The notes under the pieces are model-generated. The model did not search any database and had not been told where the DNA came from. It saw only the letters and a list, made by a program, of their open reading frames with translations. The translations under genes were made by a program, and so were the position numbers. Below, piece after piece: positions 50,626-59,503 of a stretch of 64,000 nucleotides of DNA. The first letter of the stretch is position 1; each line of letters opens with the position of its first letter. This stretch comes from Mucilaginibacter dorajii (GTDB taxonomy: Bacteria; Bacteroidota; Bacteroidia; Sphingobacteriales; Sphingobacteriaceae): the NCBI RefSeq assembly GCF_024808255.1, contig NZ_JANTYS010000004.1:1-64000 (forward strand), read 5' to 3'.

Positions 50626-52371
50626 CTACCTATCCACAAGTGACTCCGCCCTTAAATGCTTCAAAACAGTAGTCAACACCGTTTGCGGGGCAAAAGGTTT
50701 CAGGATGCAATCAACAAAACCACTATCAAGCAAATCTTTTAGCATTTTATCATCAACAAGCGAGGCTGTAAATGCAATTACAGGGATGGATGGGTATAGC
50801 CTGGTTACTTCGTAAATAGCAGTGTAGCCGTTCATTACCGGCATTTCCAGGTCCATTAAAATAATGTGATAATTTTGATTCAGCGCTAATTCGTCAAGTG
50901 CTTCCCGGCCGTTGTAAGTACCGGTAACAATGGCTTCAAAGCCGGTAAGGCACTTTTTTGCCACCAGCATATTGATCTTGTTATCTTCAACTAACAACAC
51001 CTTAACGCCGGCCAGGTTATCGCCTGGTATAATGCCCTGCTCTTTAAGCTGATATTGATCTTCGGGATACTCCAGTGTCAATTTAAAGCTAAAAGTGCTC
51101 CCCTTATCTTTATCACTCACCAAAACAAGCGTGCTGTTCATTAACTTTAACAAGCGCAGGCAATTGGTAAGGCCAAGGCCGGTACCAACCATTTGCCTGG
51201 TATTTTCATTATAAACCTGGTAAAAGCTTTCAAATATCAGTTCCTGGTCATCACTATCTATCCCAATGCCAGAATCCTGCACACTAATATTAACCTCAAT
51301 ATGCTTTTCAGTTTTATGGATACAATCGGCTTTAAGCCTGATGTACCCGCTTTCGGTGAATTTGAGGGCGTTTGCAAAAAGGTTATTGATAATTTGTATT
51401 AGATGGAGATCATCGGCCAGCACAATAATATTTAATTGCGGGTCGATGTCGATATCAAGCTTTAGGCCCTTTTGTCTGAAAGCCGCAAGGAAAGGCAGCC
51501 CCGAGTTGAGCAAAAGATTTCGCAGGTTAACTTTTACCGGGTGGTTCTCTAATTGGCCGGCCTCTATTTTATTAAAGTCAAGAATGTCGTTCACCTGTTT
51601 CAGCATATGGTCTGAGCAGTATTGCAGGATCTGCATATATTTCGCTTGATCCATCGGATCGTCCTTCATCAGGGCAATGGTACCAATAATGCCGTTTAAT
51701 GGTGTTCGTAACTCATGTCCCATAGTAGCCAAAAACTGGGTGCGGGTATTAATAACCTGTTTACTTTGCGCTGTTAGTTCATTGATATACATCTTTTCAA
51801 AAAAGATATAAGCTACCGCGAATACGATGGTTGATGAGATAGCTACAATACGGTTAACAATAGCCAGCTTATTAATTTGAGCTACAGTAAAACTCTCTAA
51901 GGGCTGCATGGTGCGCCCTATAATGATGCTGAGGCCGAATGAAAGCAGGATGACCGAGATGTAAATAAAAATCTGTTTGTACCTTACCTGTTTCAAATCT
52001 ATCACTATAGGGACAGCTATCAGTACGGGGAAAAAATATAGGTACGCGTCAGACTGTAGACCTTCTAATACAACCGAAAAAATGAGGAGCGCGCAAATCA
52101 AATAGATGATGGATATGGTTAGGTTTAAAACTACACCCTGGTACTTGAGCAGCATGAATAATAAAATGGCGAAGCAGAAGCAAGCCACCAAAAACGAAGA
52201 AACATAGATGCCGGCATAGGCATCATAAACAGAAAGGCCTATACCCGTAAAAAGCGCGGCTAATCCCAGCTGATAAGATCTTTTAGAAACCTCTTTGATA
52301 TCAAAAAGGGGGTTAAGATGCTTATCGTTGCGCTCAATTTGCTTGTGATACTTATCGGTTGTATTGCTCAT
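50626..52371 (-). CDS. Hybrid sensor histidine kinase/response regulator
   Basis: The 581-residue inner-membrane protein has about six membrane segments (residues 33-195), a HisKA domain with phospho-accepting H219 (FLATMGHELRTPLNG), a HATPase domain with N box NNLFANALKFTE and G boxes VQDSGIGID and GTGLGLTNC, and a C-terminal receiver domain (LLVEDNKINMLVAK) with D507 (ILMDLEMPVMNG) as the acceptor. No periplasmic sensor domain is evident, so the signal is probably perceived in the membrane. A hybrid kinase of this type needs a downstream Hpt or regulator that is not in the window. It stands alone between repeat blocks. Confidence 0.9.
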   Translation of the reverse strand: MSNTTDKYHKQIERNDKHLNPLFDIKEVSKRSYQLGLAALFTGIGLSVYDAYAGIYVSSFLVACFCFAILLFMLLKYQGVVLNLTISIIYLICALLIFSVVLEGLQSDAYLYFFPVLIAVPIVIDLKQVRYKQIFIYISVILLSFGLSIIIGRTMQPLESFTVAQINKLAIVNRIVAISSTIVFAVAYIFFEKMYINELTAQSKQVINTRTQFLATMGHELRTPLNGIIGTIALMKDDPMDQAKYMQILQYCSDHMLKQVNDILDFNKIEAGQLENHPVKVNLRNLLLNSGLPFLAAFRQKGLKLDIDIDPQLNIIVLADDLHLIQIINNLFANALKFTESGYIRLKADCIHKTEKHIEVNISVQDSGIGIDSDDQELIFESFYQVYNENTRQMVGTGLGLTNCLRLLKLMNSTLVLVSDKDKGSTFSFKLTLEYPEDQYQLKEQGIIPGDNLAGVKVLLVEDNKINMLVAKKCLTGFEAIVTGTYNGREALDELALNQNYHIILMDLEMPVMNGYTAIYEVTRLYPSIPVIAFTASLVDDKMLKDLLDSGFVDCILKPFAPQTVLTTVLKHLRAESLVDR

Positions 52372-52541
52372 TACACCTGTTTGCAGGCATTCGGTTTAAC
52401 ATTCATCAATTGCACAGGAAGGTTGGCTGGTGATGCCTTTCATGCACAATAAATGTACCTAAATATTTTATAAAAGTAAATGAAGTAAGGAAGATTGCGG
52501 GTTGTAAAATACGGCAGACAGTGGAAGGACAATATAAAGCT

Positions 52542-52878
52542 ATGTCATTGCGAATAATAAAATCCCGCGGACTGTGAAGGGGGAAATGACAACCCCCTTT
52601 AACCCCGCTGTCATGCTGAACTTGTTTCAGCACCCCACACGCTAAGTATACATCATGCGGAAAACCTGTCCTGTGGGAGCCTGAACGTAGTGAAGGATCT
52701 TCTTCGTTAGAAAAGTCTGCAATTAGCAGGGCGAAGAAGATCCTTCGTTCCTCAGGATGACAAACTTTTACGTCATTTCCCCTTCAGAGTCCCCTGGATT
52801 TTATTATTCGCAATGACATAATTTTATATTGTCATGTCCACCTTCACAGTCCGCGGATTTTACAACTCGCAATGACAT
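52542..52878. repeat. Nested palindromic repeats
   Basis: The outer arms are ATGTCATTGCGAATAATAAA (from 52542) and TTTATTATTCGCAATGACAT (ending 52819). Between them lies a different palindromic element running from GTCATGCTGAAC to CTCAGGATGAC, with AGGATCTTCTTCG inverted as CGAAGAAGATCCT. A truncated third unit runs from 52831 to 52878. The order suggests that one repeat inserted into another. Confidence 0.75.
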
Positions 52879-52980
52879 GGTGTAGAATCCAGACTTACGA
52901 AGTTTGAAAAACTTCGTAAGTCTTTCGGCGCGTTGTCATTTCCATTTCAATCGCCACCTATCATGCTTCCCCTTTGTTTC

Positions 52981-54735
52981 TTACAAATTTTTACCCAATT
53001 TATCCAAAATATCCTGTGGCACCTGTTCCAGATCCAGCACCAGGAAACCATCAAGGCAATCGGCAAATTTAGGGTCGATGTTAAAGCTGATGATCTTGGC
53101 ATTAAGGGCAATATACTGGCGCAGCAGTACAGGCACCTTCATGTTGCGGGTTTCTACTTCCGATATCAGGTTATCCAGCCCTTTAAAACTGTCTTCGCCG
53201 GCCATCAGCAGGTCGGTATCAATGCTTGCAAAATCAACTTTGAATTTTTTACGGGGCTTAACATATTGTGCCAGCTCATGATCAAAGTGGTTACGGTTAA
53301 TGTAATCAACAATTAACGATTTGGAAAATTTGGAGAATGCGTTGCTGATGCTTACCGGCCCTATTAAATAACGGTAGCGTGGGTTATCAATTAAAAACTT
53401 AAGGATCCCTTTCCACAATAAAAACAGTGGCAGGGGTTTGGTTTGGTATTCCTTGCGGATCCATGAGCGGCCCAGCTCAAGGCTTTTGCGCAATACCGGC
53501 GTAAACTGGGTTTTAAGCTTAAATAGCTCATTTACATAAAACCCCTTTTTACCAACGCTGTAAAAGATCTCATCGCCAAGGCCAATGCGGTATGCACCTA
53601 CAATCAGCTTTGCTTCAAAATCCCAAATGAACAGGTGGTTATAATAAATATCATACTCATCCAGATCGATGGCTTTGTTTGATCCTTCACCAATTTCCCT
53701 GAAGGTAATTTCGCGCAGGCGGCCAATTTCGCGGATCACATTGGGGATCACCGAGGTTGGCACAATAAAAACCTCATAGTTTTTTTCGGTCCACACCTTG
53801 TAATTATCGCGCAGCGGCTCCACTTCTCTTTCCAATATGGCCGAACTGATTTCCGGGACAATTTCTTGAGGCTCGCGTTTGATCTTAAATAGGTTGCGCG
53901 GGTTGAAAATTTTCTTCTCCTCCTCCAAACCGGTGCCTAAGGCATAAGTGCGAGCGCGTAAAAAGTTGAGCAGTTTTGAGCTGTTGTTATAATCGGGCAC
54001 CTCCAATACATTAATTGGTTTACCTATGCGCAGTTTAATGGTGTGGCCGTGTTTATTGAACAACTCCGACGGTAGCTTTGCAGTACGCAATGCCGGATGA
54101 ATAAGGCTGAGCAGATTAAACAGCAAACCATTATTGCCGTGGAAATAAATAGGTACAACAGGCACTTTTGCTTTTGCTATAATTTTGCCAACAACCGGGT
54201 GCCAAAGCTTATCGGTTACCTGCTGCTGCTCTACCTTAAAGGTTGATACCTCACCGGCGGGGAAAATTCCAATTGGGGTGCCACTGTTTAAAAGCTCAAG
54301 CGTGTTTTTTAAGCCGCTGATACTTGAAGAATGCTCAACGTTTTCAAAAGGGTTTACAGCTATGAAAAAATCGCTTAGGTTAGGGATCTTTTTAAGCAGG
54401 AAATTGGCCATCAGTTTTGCATCGGGCCTTACGGTTAGCAGCATTTTTAGCAGCACAAGGCCTTCAATACCACCATATGGGTGGTTGGCAATGGCTATAA
54501 ACGAGCCCGTTTTGGGGATATTCCTTAGTTCGCGTTCATCAAACTCGATATCTATACCGCAGCCCTCTAAAATAGCATCAATAAATTCGATGCCTTGTTT
54601 AGGTTGCGCTGCTGCAAAAAGCTCGTTAACCTGGTTAATTTTCATGAGCTCCATCAATAAAGCGGCCAGGCCAGGCATTTTCAGCTTATCCAGTTTTGTG
54701 GCTTTGGCAAACTCTTCGGTGGTTATTACTTTCAT
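52981..54735 (-). CDS. Bifunctional acyltransferase, OlsF-like (ornithine-lipid type)
   Basis: The 584-residue protein has an N-terminal PlsC-like acyltransferase (about 70-260) with ANHPYGGIEGLVLL (H85, E91) and FPAGEVST, and a C-terminal GNAT/hemolysin-type N-acyltransferase (about 310-520, REITFREIGEGSNKAIDLDE, then VGAYRIGLGDE). Family knowledge: OlsF proteins of Serratia and Flavobacterium have this order and make ornithine lipids by N-acylation followed by O-acylation. A membrane-associated role in aminolipid synthesis is therefore likely; the amino-acid substrate is inferred. It appears monocistronic. Confidence 0.75.
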   Translation of the reverse strand: MKVITTEEFAKATKLDKLKMPGLAALLMELMKINQVNELFAAAQPKQGIEFIDAILEGCGIDIEFDERELRNIPKTGSFIAIANHPYGGIEGLVLLKMLLTVRPDAKLMANFLLKKIPNLSDFFIAVNPFENVEHSSSISGLKNTLELLNSGTPIGIFPAGEVSTFKVEQQQVTDKLWHPVVGKIIAKAKVPVVPIYFHGNNGLLFNLLSLIHPALRTAKLPSELFNKHGHTIKLRIGKPINVLEVPDYNNSSKLLNFLRARTYALGTGLEEEKKIFNPRNLFKIKREPQEIVPEISSAILEREVEPLRDNYKVWTEKNYEVFIVPTSVIPNVIREIGRLREITFREIGEGSNKAIDLDEYDIYYNHLFIWDFEAKLIVGAYRIGLGDEIFYSVGKKGFYVNELFKLKTQFTPVLRKSLELGRSWIRKEYQTKPLPLFLLWKGILKFLIDNPRYRYLIGPVSISNAFSKFSKSLIVDYINRNHFDHELAQYVKPRKKFKVDFASIDTDLLMAGEDSFKGLDNLISEVETRNMKVPVLLRQYIALNAKIISFNIDPKFADCLDGFLVLDLEQVPQDILDKLGKNL

Positions 54736-54813
54736 TTTTTAATAACAATGTATTTGATTAACAAATAAATATCCTGAAATTTTATTTAATTTAACACCTG
54801 GTAACATATATAA

Positions 54814-55680
54814 ATGAAGGCGTATATTAAAAACTACCTGTCCATCACAAAAAAGGAATGGAACGGTATGGTGGTAGTAATTATTTTAATGGCATTGGTT
54901 TTAGCCGCGCCATATGTTTATCAGGCAAACCGCAAAGATAATACAATAAATTTTAATGCCTTTGATAAAGCGGCCGCTATGCTTAATAAAGCTAAAACCG
55001 GTTTGCCCGATGATGGATCACCAACAGATAGTAAAAAGCAGGCAAATACTCCCCTGTTTACTTTTAACCCAAATAACTTACCTCTTGCCGATTGGGAAAA
55101 ATTAGGCCTTTCGGCGCAGCAGGTACAGGTGATCAGAAATTACGAAGCTAAAGGAGGCAGGTTTTACAGTAAGGCAGATGTTAAAAAGATGTACTCCATT
55201 ACCGATGTAGATTATAAACGCCTGGAGCCGTATATCAATTTGCCGGCAAGCGATCATTATGCTAAGAAAGCAGCGCCGGGCGTGGTCATTGAAATAAACG
55301 CCGCCGATTCGGCAAAGCTAACTACCATCCGTGGTATAGGACCATCGTTTGCCAGGCGGATTGTGCGGTACCGCGATAGGATAGGGGGCTTTTATGATAA
55401 GGAACAGCTAAAAGAGGTATTTGGATTGGATGATGCCAAATATGCCGAGATAAAAAATGGCGTTGCTGTAGATGGTAAACACGTAGTTAAATTGAATGTA
55501 AATATAGCCACTTTCGATCAGCTCAGGCGTTTCCCGTATTTAAGCTTTAAGCAGATGAACGCCATTTTAGAATACCGCAATCAACACGGCGATTATGAGT
55601 CATTAGCCGATATGAAAAATATTGCCATACTTGATGACGGAATTTTGCGTAAAATTGGGCCTTATTTAGTTTTCAAATGA
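54814..55680 (+). CDS. ComEA-like helix-hairpin-helix membrane protein
   Basis: The 288-residue protein has one N-terminal membrane segment (about 18-34) and three helix-hairpin-helix units: NLPLADWEKLGLSAQQVQVI, INAADSAKLTTIRGIGPSFA and NVNIATFDQLRRFPYLSFKQ. HhH motifs bind DNA non-specifically; ComEA-type proteins bind incoming DNA in competence, but many Bacteroidota have such proteins without proven competence. Its stop overlaps the apt start (ATGA), so the two genes are translationally coupled. Confidence 0.8.
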   Translation: MKAYIKNYLSITKKEWNGMVVVIILMALVLAAPYVYQANRKDNTINFNAFDKAAAMLNKAKTGLPDDGSPTDSKKQANTPLFTFNPNNLPLADWEKLGLSAQQVQVIRNYEAKGGRFYSKADVKKMYSITDVDYKRLEPYINLPASDHYAKKAAPGVVIEINAADSAKLTTIRGIGPSFARRIVRYRDRIGGFYDKEQLKEVFGLDDAKYAEIKNGVAVDGKHVVKLNVNIATFDQLRRFPYLSFKQMNAILEYRNQHGDYESLADMKNIAILDDGILRKIGPYLVFK

Positions 55681-56204
55681 TAGCCGAGCAAATAAAAAAA
55701 GCCATCCGCGATATTCCAGACTTCCCTAAACCGGGAATTGTTTTTAAAGATATAACCCCCATTTTAAAAGAGCCAGCACTGTGCGATAACATTATAGCCG
55801 CATTTGTGGAGCAATTGAAAGGCACCCGCATTGATGTGATAGCAGGTATTGAAAGCCGCGGGTTTTTATTTGGGTTAACGCTGGCCACAAAATTGGGGAT
55901 CCCTTTTGTACCGATACGCAAAGCGGGTAAATTACCTTATACCATAAAGAGGAAGGCCTATAAATTAGAATATGGCGAGGCCGTTATTGAATGCCATACC
56001 GATGCGTTTGAACCCGGTCAACATATCCTTATCCACGACGACTTGTTAGCAACCGGGGGCACCGTAACCGCGGCCAGCGAACTGATCCAGGAGATGGGCG
56101 GTATAGTAGCCGGTTTCTCTTTTGTGGTTGAGCTTGGCTTTTTAAAAGGCAGGGAGCGGATAGCGCCTATTAGCGATACCCTGGTGGTGCTGGCGGAGTA
56201 TTAG
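55677..56204 (+). CDS. apt: Adenine phosphoribosyltransferase
   Basis: The 175-residue cytoplasmic enzyme salvages adenine with PRPP to AMP. The start MIAEQIKKAIRDIPDFPKPG, the GIESRGFLFG segment, PIRKAGKLPY and the PRPP-binding motif HILIHDDLLATGGT are all conserved, and the length is standard. The ATG overlaps the stop of the preceding HhH gene by four bases. Confidence 0.95.
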   Translation: MIAEQIKKAIRDIPDFPKPGIVFKDITPILKEPALCDNIIAAFVEQLKGTRIDVIAGIESRGFLFGLTLATKLGIPFVPIRKAGKLPYTIKRKAYKLEYGEAVIECHTDAFEPGQHILIHDDLLATGGTVTAASELIQEMGGIVAGFSFVVELGFLKGRERIAPISDTLVVLAEY

Positions 56205-56675
56205 TTCATTGAAATGGGAGTCAAGTTAATCAATAATCCTGGTAATCTTTTAATCCGATGAATCAAGGTTCAGGCAATTTTTTGCGTTAGGGATCGTCGC
56301 GGATACCGGCCAATGTGGCTAAGGCCTGTGCAGTATGAGCATAGAGCCCGGCCGCAGGCAACGCCCATAGTTGGATTCAAGATTTATGGACAAAGGATAA
56401 ATGGAATTGGGCAGATCATCGATTTCGATAAGCAATGGATGATCTTGAAAGAGGGCTCAAAACCTCTCTTCCTAAATAATTGACTGGATTTTAATCCACT
56501 TTTAACTTTTTTTTGAAAATATTTTTTGTTGTTTCCCTATCCCCAAAACCACCCTATTTAAACTAAACCTATTATTCATACCCAATACCATTCTGTACTA
56601 TATTTTAGGCTCATTTTATTAAAACTAAGCTGATAATTAAATCGTTAATTTGTATAACCAGTTATATAAATTAGT
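56205..56675. other. Non-coding interval with one structured repeat
   Basis: No gene is visible. A structured element occupies about 56285-56370: GCGTTAGGGATCG at the left, an inner GGCC-loop-GGCC hairpin, and GAGCCCGGCCGCAGG with CAACGCCC at the right that can close it. It resembles an interspersed Bacteroidota element with the ending AGCCCGGCC...GCCC that I have seen in other genomes. AAGAGGG and CCTCTCTT near 56450-56475 form a small hairpin. Confidence 0.5.
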
Positions 56676-57854
56676 ATGGAAACCCTACTTTCAGACGGTC
56701 CGGTATTAGGCGGATTCGACTTTTCTGCAAACGAAAATCAGCGTATGGTAGGCCAAATGGCCAAAGATTTTGCCGAACGCAACATTAAACCTCACGTAAT
56801 GGAATGGGACGAGGCCCAACATTTCCCAATCGAACTATTTAAGCAATTAGGTGAGCTGGGTATGATGGGGGTAGTAGTGCCCGAGATCTATGGCGGCTCG
56901 GGCTTTGGGTATTTTGAATATGTTACCGTTATTGTGGAGATAGCCAAAGTTTGTGGCTCGATTGGTTTATCATTGGCCGCCCATAACTCGCTATGCACCG
57001 GCCACATCCTGGCCTTTGGCAGCGAAGAGCAAAAACACAAATGGCTGCCCAAACTGGCTACCGCCCAATGGCTTGGCGCCTGGGGCCTAACCGAAGCCAA
57101 TACAGGATCTGATGCCTTAGGCATGAACACCACCGCCGTTTTGGATGGCGATCATTATATAGTTAATGGCTCCAAAAATTGGATCACCCATGGTAAATCG
57201 GGAGATGTGGCTGTGGTAATGGTGCGCACCGGTAATAAAGGTGATTCGCGCGGCATCTCGGCATTGGTTATTGAAAAGGGCACGCCTGGCTTCACCCATG
57301 GCAAAAAGGAAAATAAACTGGGCATGCGTGCCTCCGAAACTACCGAGCTGATCTTTGATAATTGCCGGGTACCTAAACAGAATTTGTTGGGCGTAGAGGG
57401 CGAAGGCTTTAAACAAGCCATGACGGTGCTGGATGGTGGCCGCATCTCTATTGCGGCGTTATCCTTAGGGATTGCGAAGGGTGCTTTTGAGGCAGCGGTA
57501 AGTTATTCAAAGGAGCGCCGGCAGTTTGGCCAACCGATAAGTAATTTCCAGGGCATAGCTTTCAAATTGGCCGACATGGCTACCGAAATTGAAGCCGCCG
57601 AACTATTGGTAATGCAGGCGGCGGACTTGAAGAACCGCCACCTGCCGGTAACCAAACAATCGGCCATGGCCAAATACTTTGCATCAGAAACCGCAGTGCG
57701 TACCGCTACCGAGGCTGTACAGATCTTCGGCGGGTACGGCTATACCAAAGACTTCCCTGTTGAGAAATACTACCGCGATGCCAAGCTATGTACCATAGGA
57801 GAGGGGACAAGTGAGATTCAGAAGATTGTAATAAGCAGGGAAGTGTTGAGGTGA
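56676..57854 (+). CDS. Acyl-CoA dehydrogenase
   Basis: The 392-residue flavoprotein oxidises acyl-CoA to trans-2-enoyl-CoA, passing electrons to ETF. Marks are the N-terminal helical domain, AWGLTEANTGSDALGMNTTA (FAD/substrate loop), FDNCRVPKQNLLG, RRQFGQPISNFQGIAFKLAD and a C-terminal GEGTSEIQ with catalytic E376. It resembles short/branched-chain dehydrogenases of fatty-acid or branched-chain amino-acid degradation; chain length cannot be assigned. It appears monocistronic. Confidence 0.92.
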   Translation: METLLSDGPVLGGFDFSANENQRMVGQMAKDFAERNIKPHVMEWDEAQHFPIELFKQLGELGMMGVVVPEIYGGSGFGYFEYVTVIVEIAKVCGSIGLSLAAHNSLCTGHILAFGSEEQKHKWLPKLATAQWLGAWGLTEANTGSDALGMNTTAVLDGDHYIVNGSKNWITHGKSGDVAVVMVRTGNKGDSRGISALVIEKGTPGFTHGKKENKLGMRASETTELIFDNCRVPKQNLLGVEGEGFKQAMTVLDGGRISIAALSLGIAKGAFEAAVSYSKERRQFGQPISNFQGIAFKLADMATEIEAAELLVMQAADLKNRHLPVTKQSAMAKYFASETAVRTATEAVQIFGGYGYTKDFPVEKYYRDAKLCTIGEGTSEIQKIVISREVLR

Positions 57855-57882
57855 GATAGAGGTAATATTTAAATCTTTTTAA

Positions 57883-57925
57883 CAAATACCCGCCTGAAAA
57901 TAAGCTAATTTCAGGCGAGTATTTG
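57883..57925. terminator. Long hairpin after the acyl-CoA dehydrogenase gene
   Basis: CAAATAC-C-CGCCTGAAA pairs with TTTCAGGCG-A-GTATTTG around a nine-base loop: 17-base arms with one mismatch. No T tract follows on either strand, so it may be a 3' stabiliser or an operator as well as a terminator. The ATG of the next gene is 14 bases downstream. Confidence 0.55.
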
Positions 57926-57938
57926 TAAAGAGGATTTT

Positions 57939-59075
57939 ATGTTAAGATACATGAATAGAGGCCAGTTTAAGAATTTTAGCTTTTTATTGATTTTATTCCT
58001 GTTAACAACAGTTTGTAAGGCAGATGATGGGGGCAAAGAGGGGGGCTTTAAATGCCATTTGATTTCTGGTTGCTCAACAAAGAAAATATCAAAACCTAAT
58101 TTATCGCTATTTATTGATAGGGCAGATCTGGGCATTTATGCGATGGGCAACCCTGAACAATTTTTACACATTACTTATTTTTTAATTAATAACTCTGATG
58201 ATACAGTGAAGTACGTAGGGGCGGGCTGTTTGACTTCCAGGTTTTTTCATATAGATAATCCCGATATAACTATAATTGACAATAACTGGCCACCTGATAG
58301 CACAGAGATGTTACTAATCCCGCCACATAGAGGGATTGAAGGAAATTTGATTGGGAAGTTTAAACTGAGGCCTGTTAGTGCCTTCAAATTCAAAGTTGGT
58401 ATAAGCCTGCTAAAATGGGGAAGAGACGACATTCCCTCTATTCTCAAGAAAGTAACGATCTCTGGAGCCAATGTCCTTTGGTCTGATGTTGAAACAGTTG
58501 AAGTTGAAAACAAGCATTATAATTACAAAAGGGATATAGCAAATATAAAAGCTCGTTGGTTAAAACGGCCTATGGACGCATTTTTTCCGCCACTTACTAA
58601 AACTGATCGGGATAAATATTCCATAAGTATAGATGAAAATAAGATAGCGAAATTACGGGATAGTATTGTTTATGATTTAAATATATCTAAAAGGAGTATT
58701 TTGAAGCGAAAATGCTTAGTTACCATGTGTCCGGTAAAATTGAATAATAATTCAAAGGATACTTTAGAGTACATTAATATGAAATGCTCGTGGACGGATA
58801 TTTATAAACCGGATAATAATAAATTTAGTGTTGTAAAGATGATCTGTTACAGTAATTTCCCTACAACGATAAAAGTTTTTCCCGATCAATCGATTACTAT
58901 ATATGTGCCTATTAAGACATTCGATTTGAAAAATAGAAATACAAAAATTAAAATTGGGATGAATCTTTATAAGTACTGGAGCAATGATCAACTTCATATG
59001 TTTAACCCAGATGAACTTATGCTACGACCCGAAACGAACAATATGGTCTGGTCAAATGAAATTTTGGTTAAATAA
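57939..59075 (+). CDS. Secreted protein of unknown function
   Basis: I do not recognise this 378-residue protein. It has a signal peptide (hydrophobic 14-25, likely cleaved near VCKAD) and is beta-rich, with two similar halves suggested by FLINNSDDTVKYVGAGC and VKLNNNSKDTLEYINMKC, possibly duplicated domains. There is no lipobox or C-terminal sorting domain. The gene is clearly more AT-rich than its neighbours, with many AAA and ATA codons, which hints at transfer. GAGG before the ATG is a weak Shine-Dalgarno-like match; a second ATG at codon 5 is possible. Confidence 0.6.
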   Translation: MLRYMNRGQFKNFSFLLILFLLTTVCKADDGGKEGGFKCHLISGCSTKKISKPNLSLFIDRADLGIYAMGNPEQFLHITYFLINNSDDTVKYVGAGCLTSRFFHIDNPDITIIDNNWPPDSTEMLLIPPHRGIEGNLIGKFKLRPVSAFKFKVGISLLKWGRDDIPSILKKVTISGANVLWSDVETVEVENKHYNYKRDIANIKARWLKRPMDAFFPPLTKTDRDKYSISIDENKIAKLRDSIVYDLNISKRSILKRKCLVTMCPVKLNNNSKDTLEYINMKCSWTDIYKPDNNKFSVVKMICYSNFPTTIKVFPDQSITIYVPIKTFDLKNRNTKIKIGMNLYKYWSNDQLHMFNPDELMLRPETNNMVWSNEILVK

Positions 59076-59164
59076 TGAGGACTACATGCAAGTTGTATAA
59101 GGACTTCAATAACCTAATCAACCACTCTCCCCAATCAACCACTCAACTAAATTCACCTTACCTA

Positions 59165-59195
59165 TTTGATATTCAAAACCAAATACTTAACTTTG
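59165..59195 (+). promoter_or_regulatory. Promoter of rpsU
   Basis: TTTG at 59165-59168, a 19-base spacer and TAACTTTG at 59188-59195 match the Bacteroidota consensus fully. The start site should be near 59200, giving a leader of about 25 bases that contains the Shine-Dalgarno sequence. Confidence 0.75.
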
Positions 59196-59204
59196 CCCTC
59201 CCTT

Positions 59205-59214
59205 GAAAGGAGGT
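59205..59214 (+). promoter_or_regulatory. Strong Shine-Dalgarno site of rpsU
   Basis: GAAAGGAGGT is a near-complete complement of the 16S 3' end, 12 bases before the ATG at 59227. Such sites are rare in Bacteroidota, where the anti-SD is occluded by bS21 on the ribosome. CCTCC at 59197-59201 could pair with GGAGG if included in the transcript. Confidence 0.8.
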
Positions 59215-59226
59215 ATTTAGGAAATT

Positions 59227-59418
59227 ATGATCATTATTAACGTAAAAGACGGCGAATCATTAGACAAAGCATTGAAACGCTTCAAAAAGAAATTTGAAAA
59301 AACTGGTGTTTTAAGAGAGCTTCGCAGTCGTCAGGCATTTGAGAAAAAGTCTGTAACCCGTCGTCATGTTGTTAAACATGCCATCTACAAGCAAAATATG
59401 AATATCGAAACTGTTTAA
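59227..59418 (+). CDS. rpsU: Ribosomal protein bS21
   Basis: The 63-residue protein MIIINVKDGESLDKALKRFK is a typical bS21 with a basic C-terminus (KKSVTRRHVVKHAIYKQN). In Bacteroidota bS21 helps bury the 16S anti-Shine-Dalgarno on the 30S subunit, so it controls whether mRNAs with SD sites can be read. Its own mRNA has a strong SD, consistent with autogenous control: ribosomes lacking bS21 would translate it better. A terminator-like hairpin separates it from xerC. Confidence 0.95.
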   Translation: MIIINVKDGESLDKALKRFKKKFEKTGVLRELRSRQAFEKKSVTRRHVVKHAIYKQNMNIETV

Positions 59419-59460
59419 TTCTGTTAAAAGAATTTTTTCAGATTTGTTAACACTATATTA

Positions 59461-59503
59461 AAACTATTTGTACATTCAATCTCTGGATGTTCAAATAGTT
59501 TTT
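59461..59503 (+). terminator. Terminator between rpsU and xerC
   Basis: AAACTATTTG with ACAT pairs with ATGT and CAAATAGTTT around a short loop, followed by T. The T run runs into the xerC ATG at 59504, so xerC is either expressed by read-through or from within the hairpin. Confidence 0.75.

Noticed and set aside
59468-59503. TTG start for XerC
   Set aside because: It lies in the rpsU terminator stem; ATG 59504 matches XerC starts.
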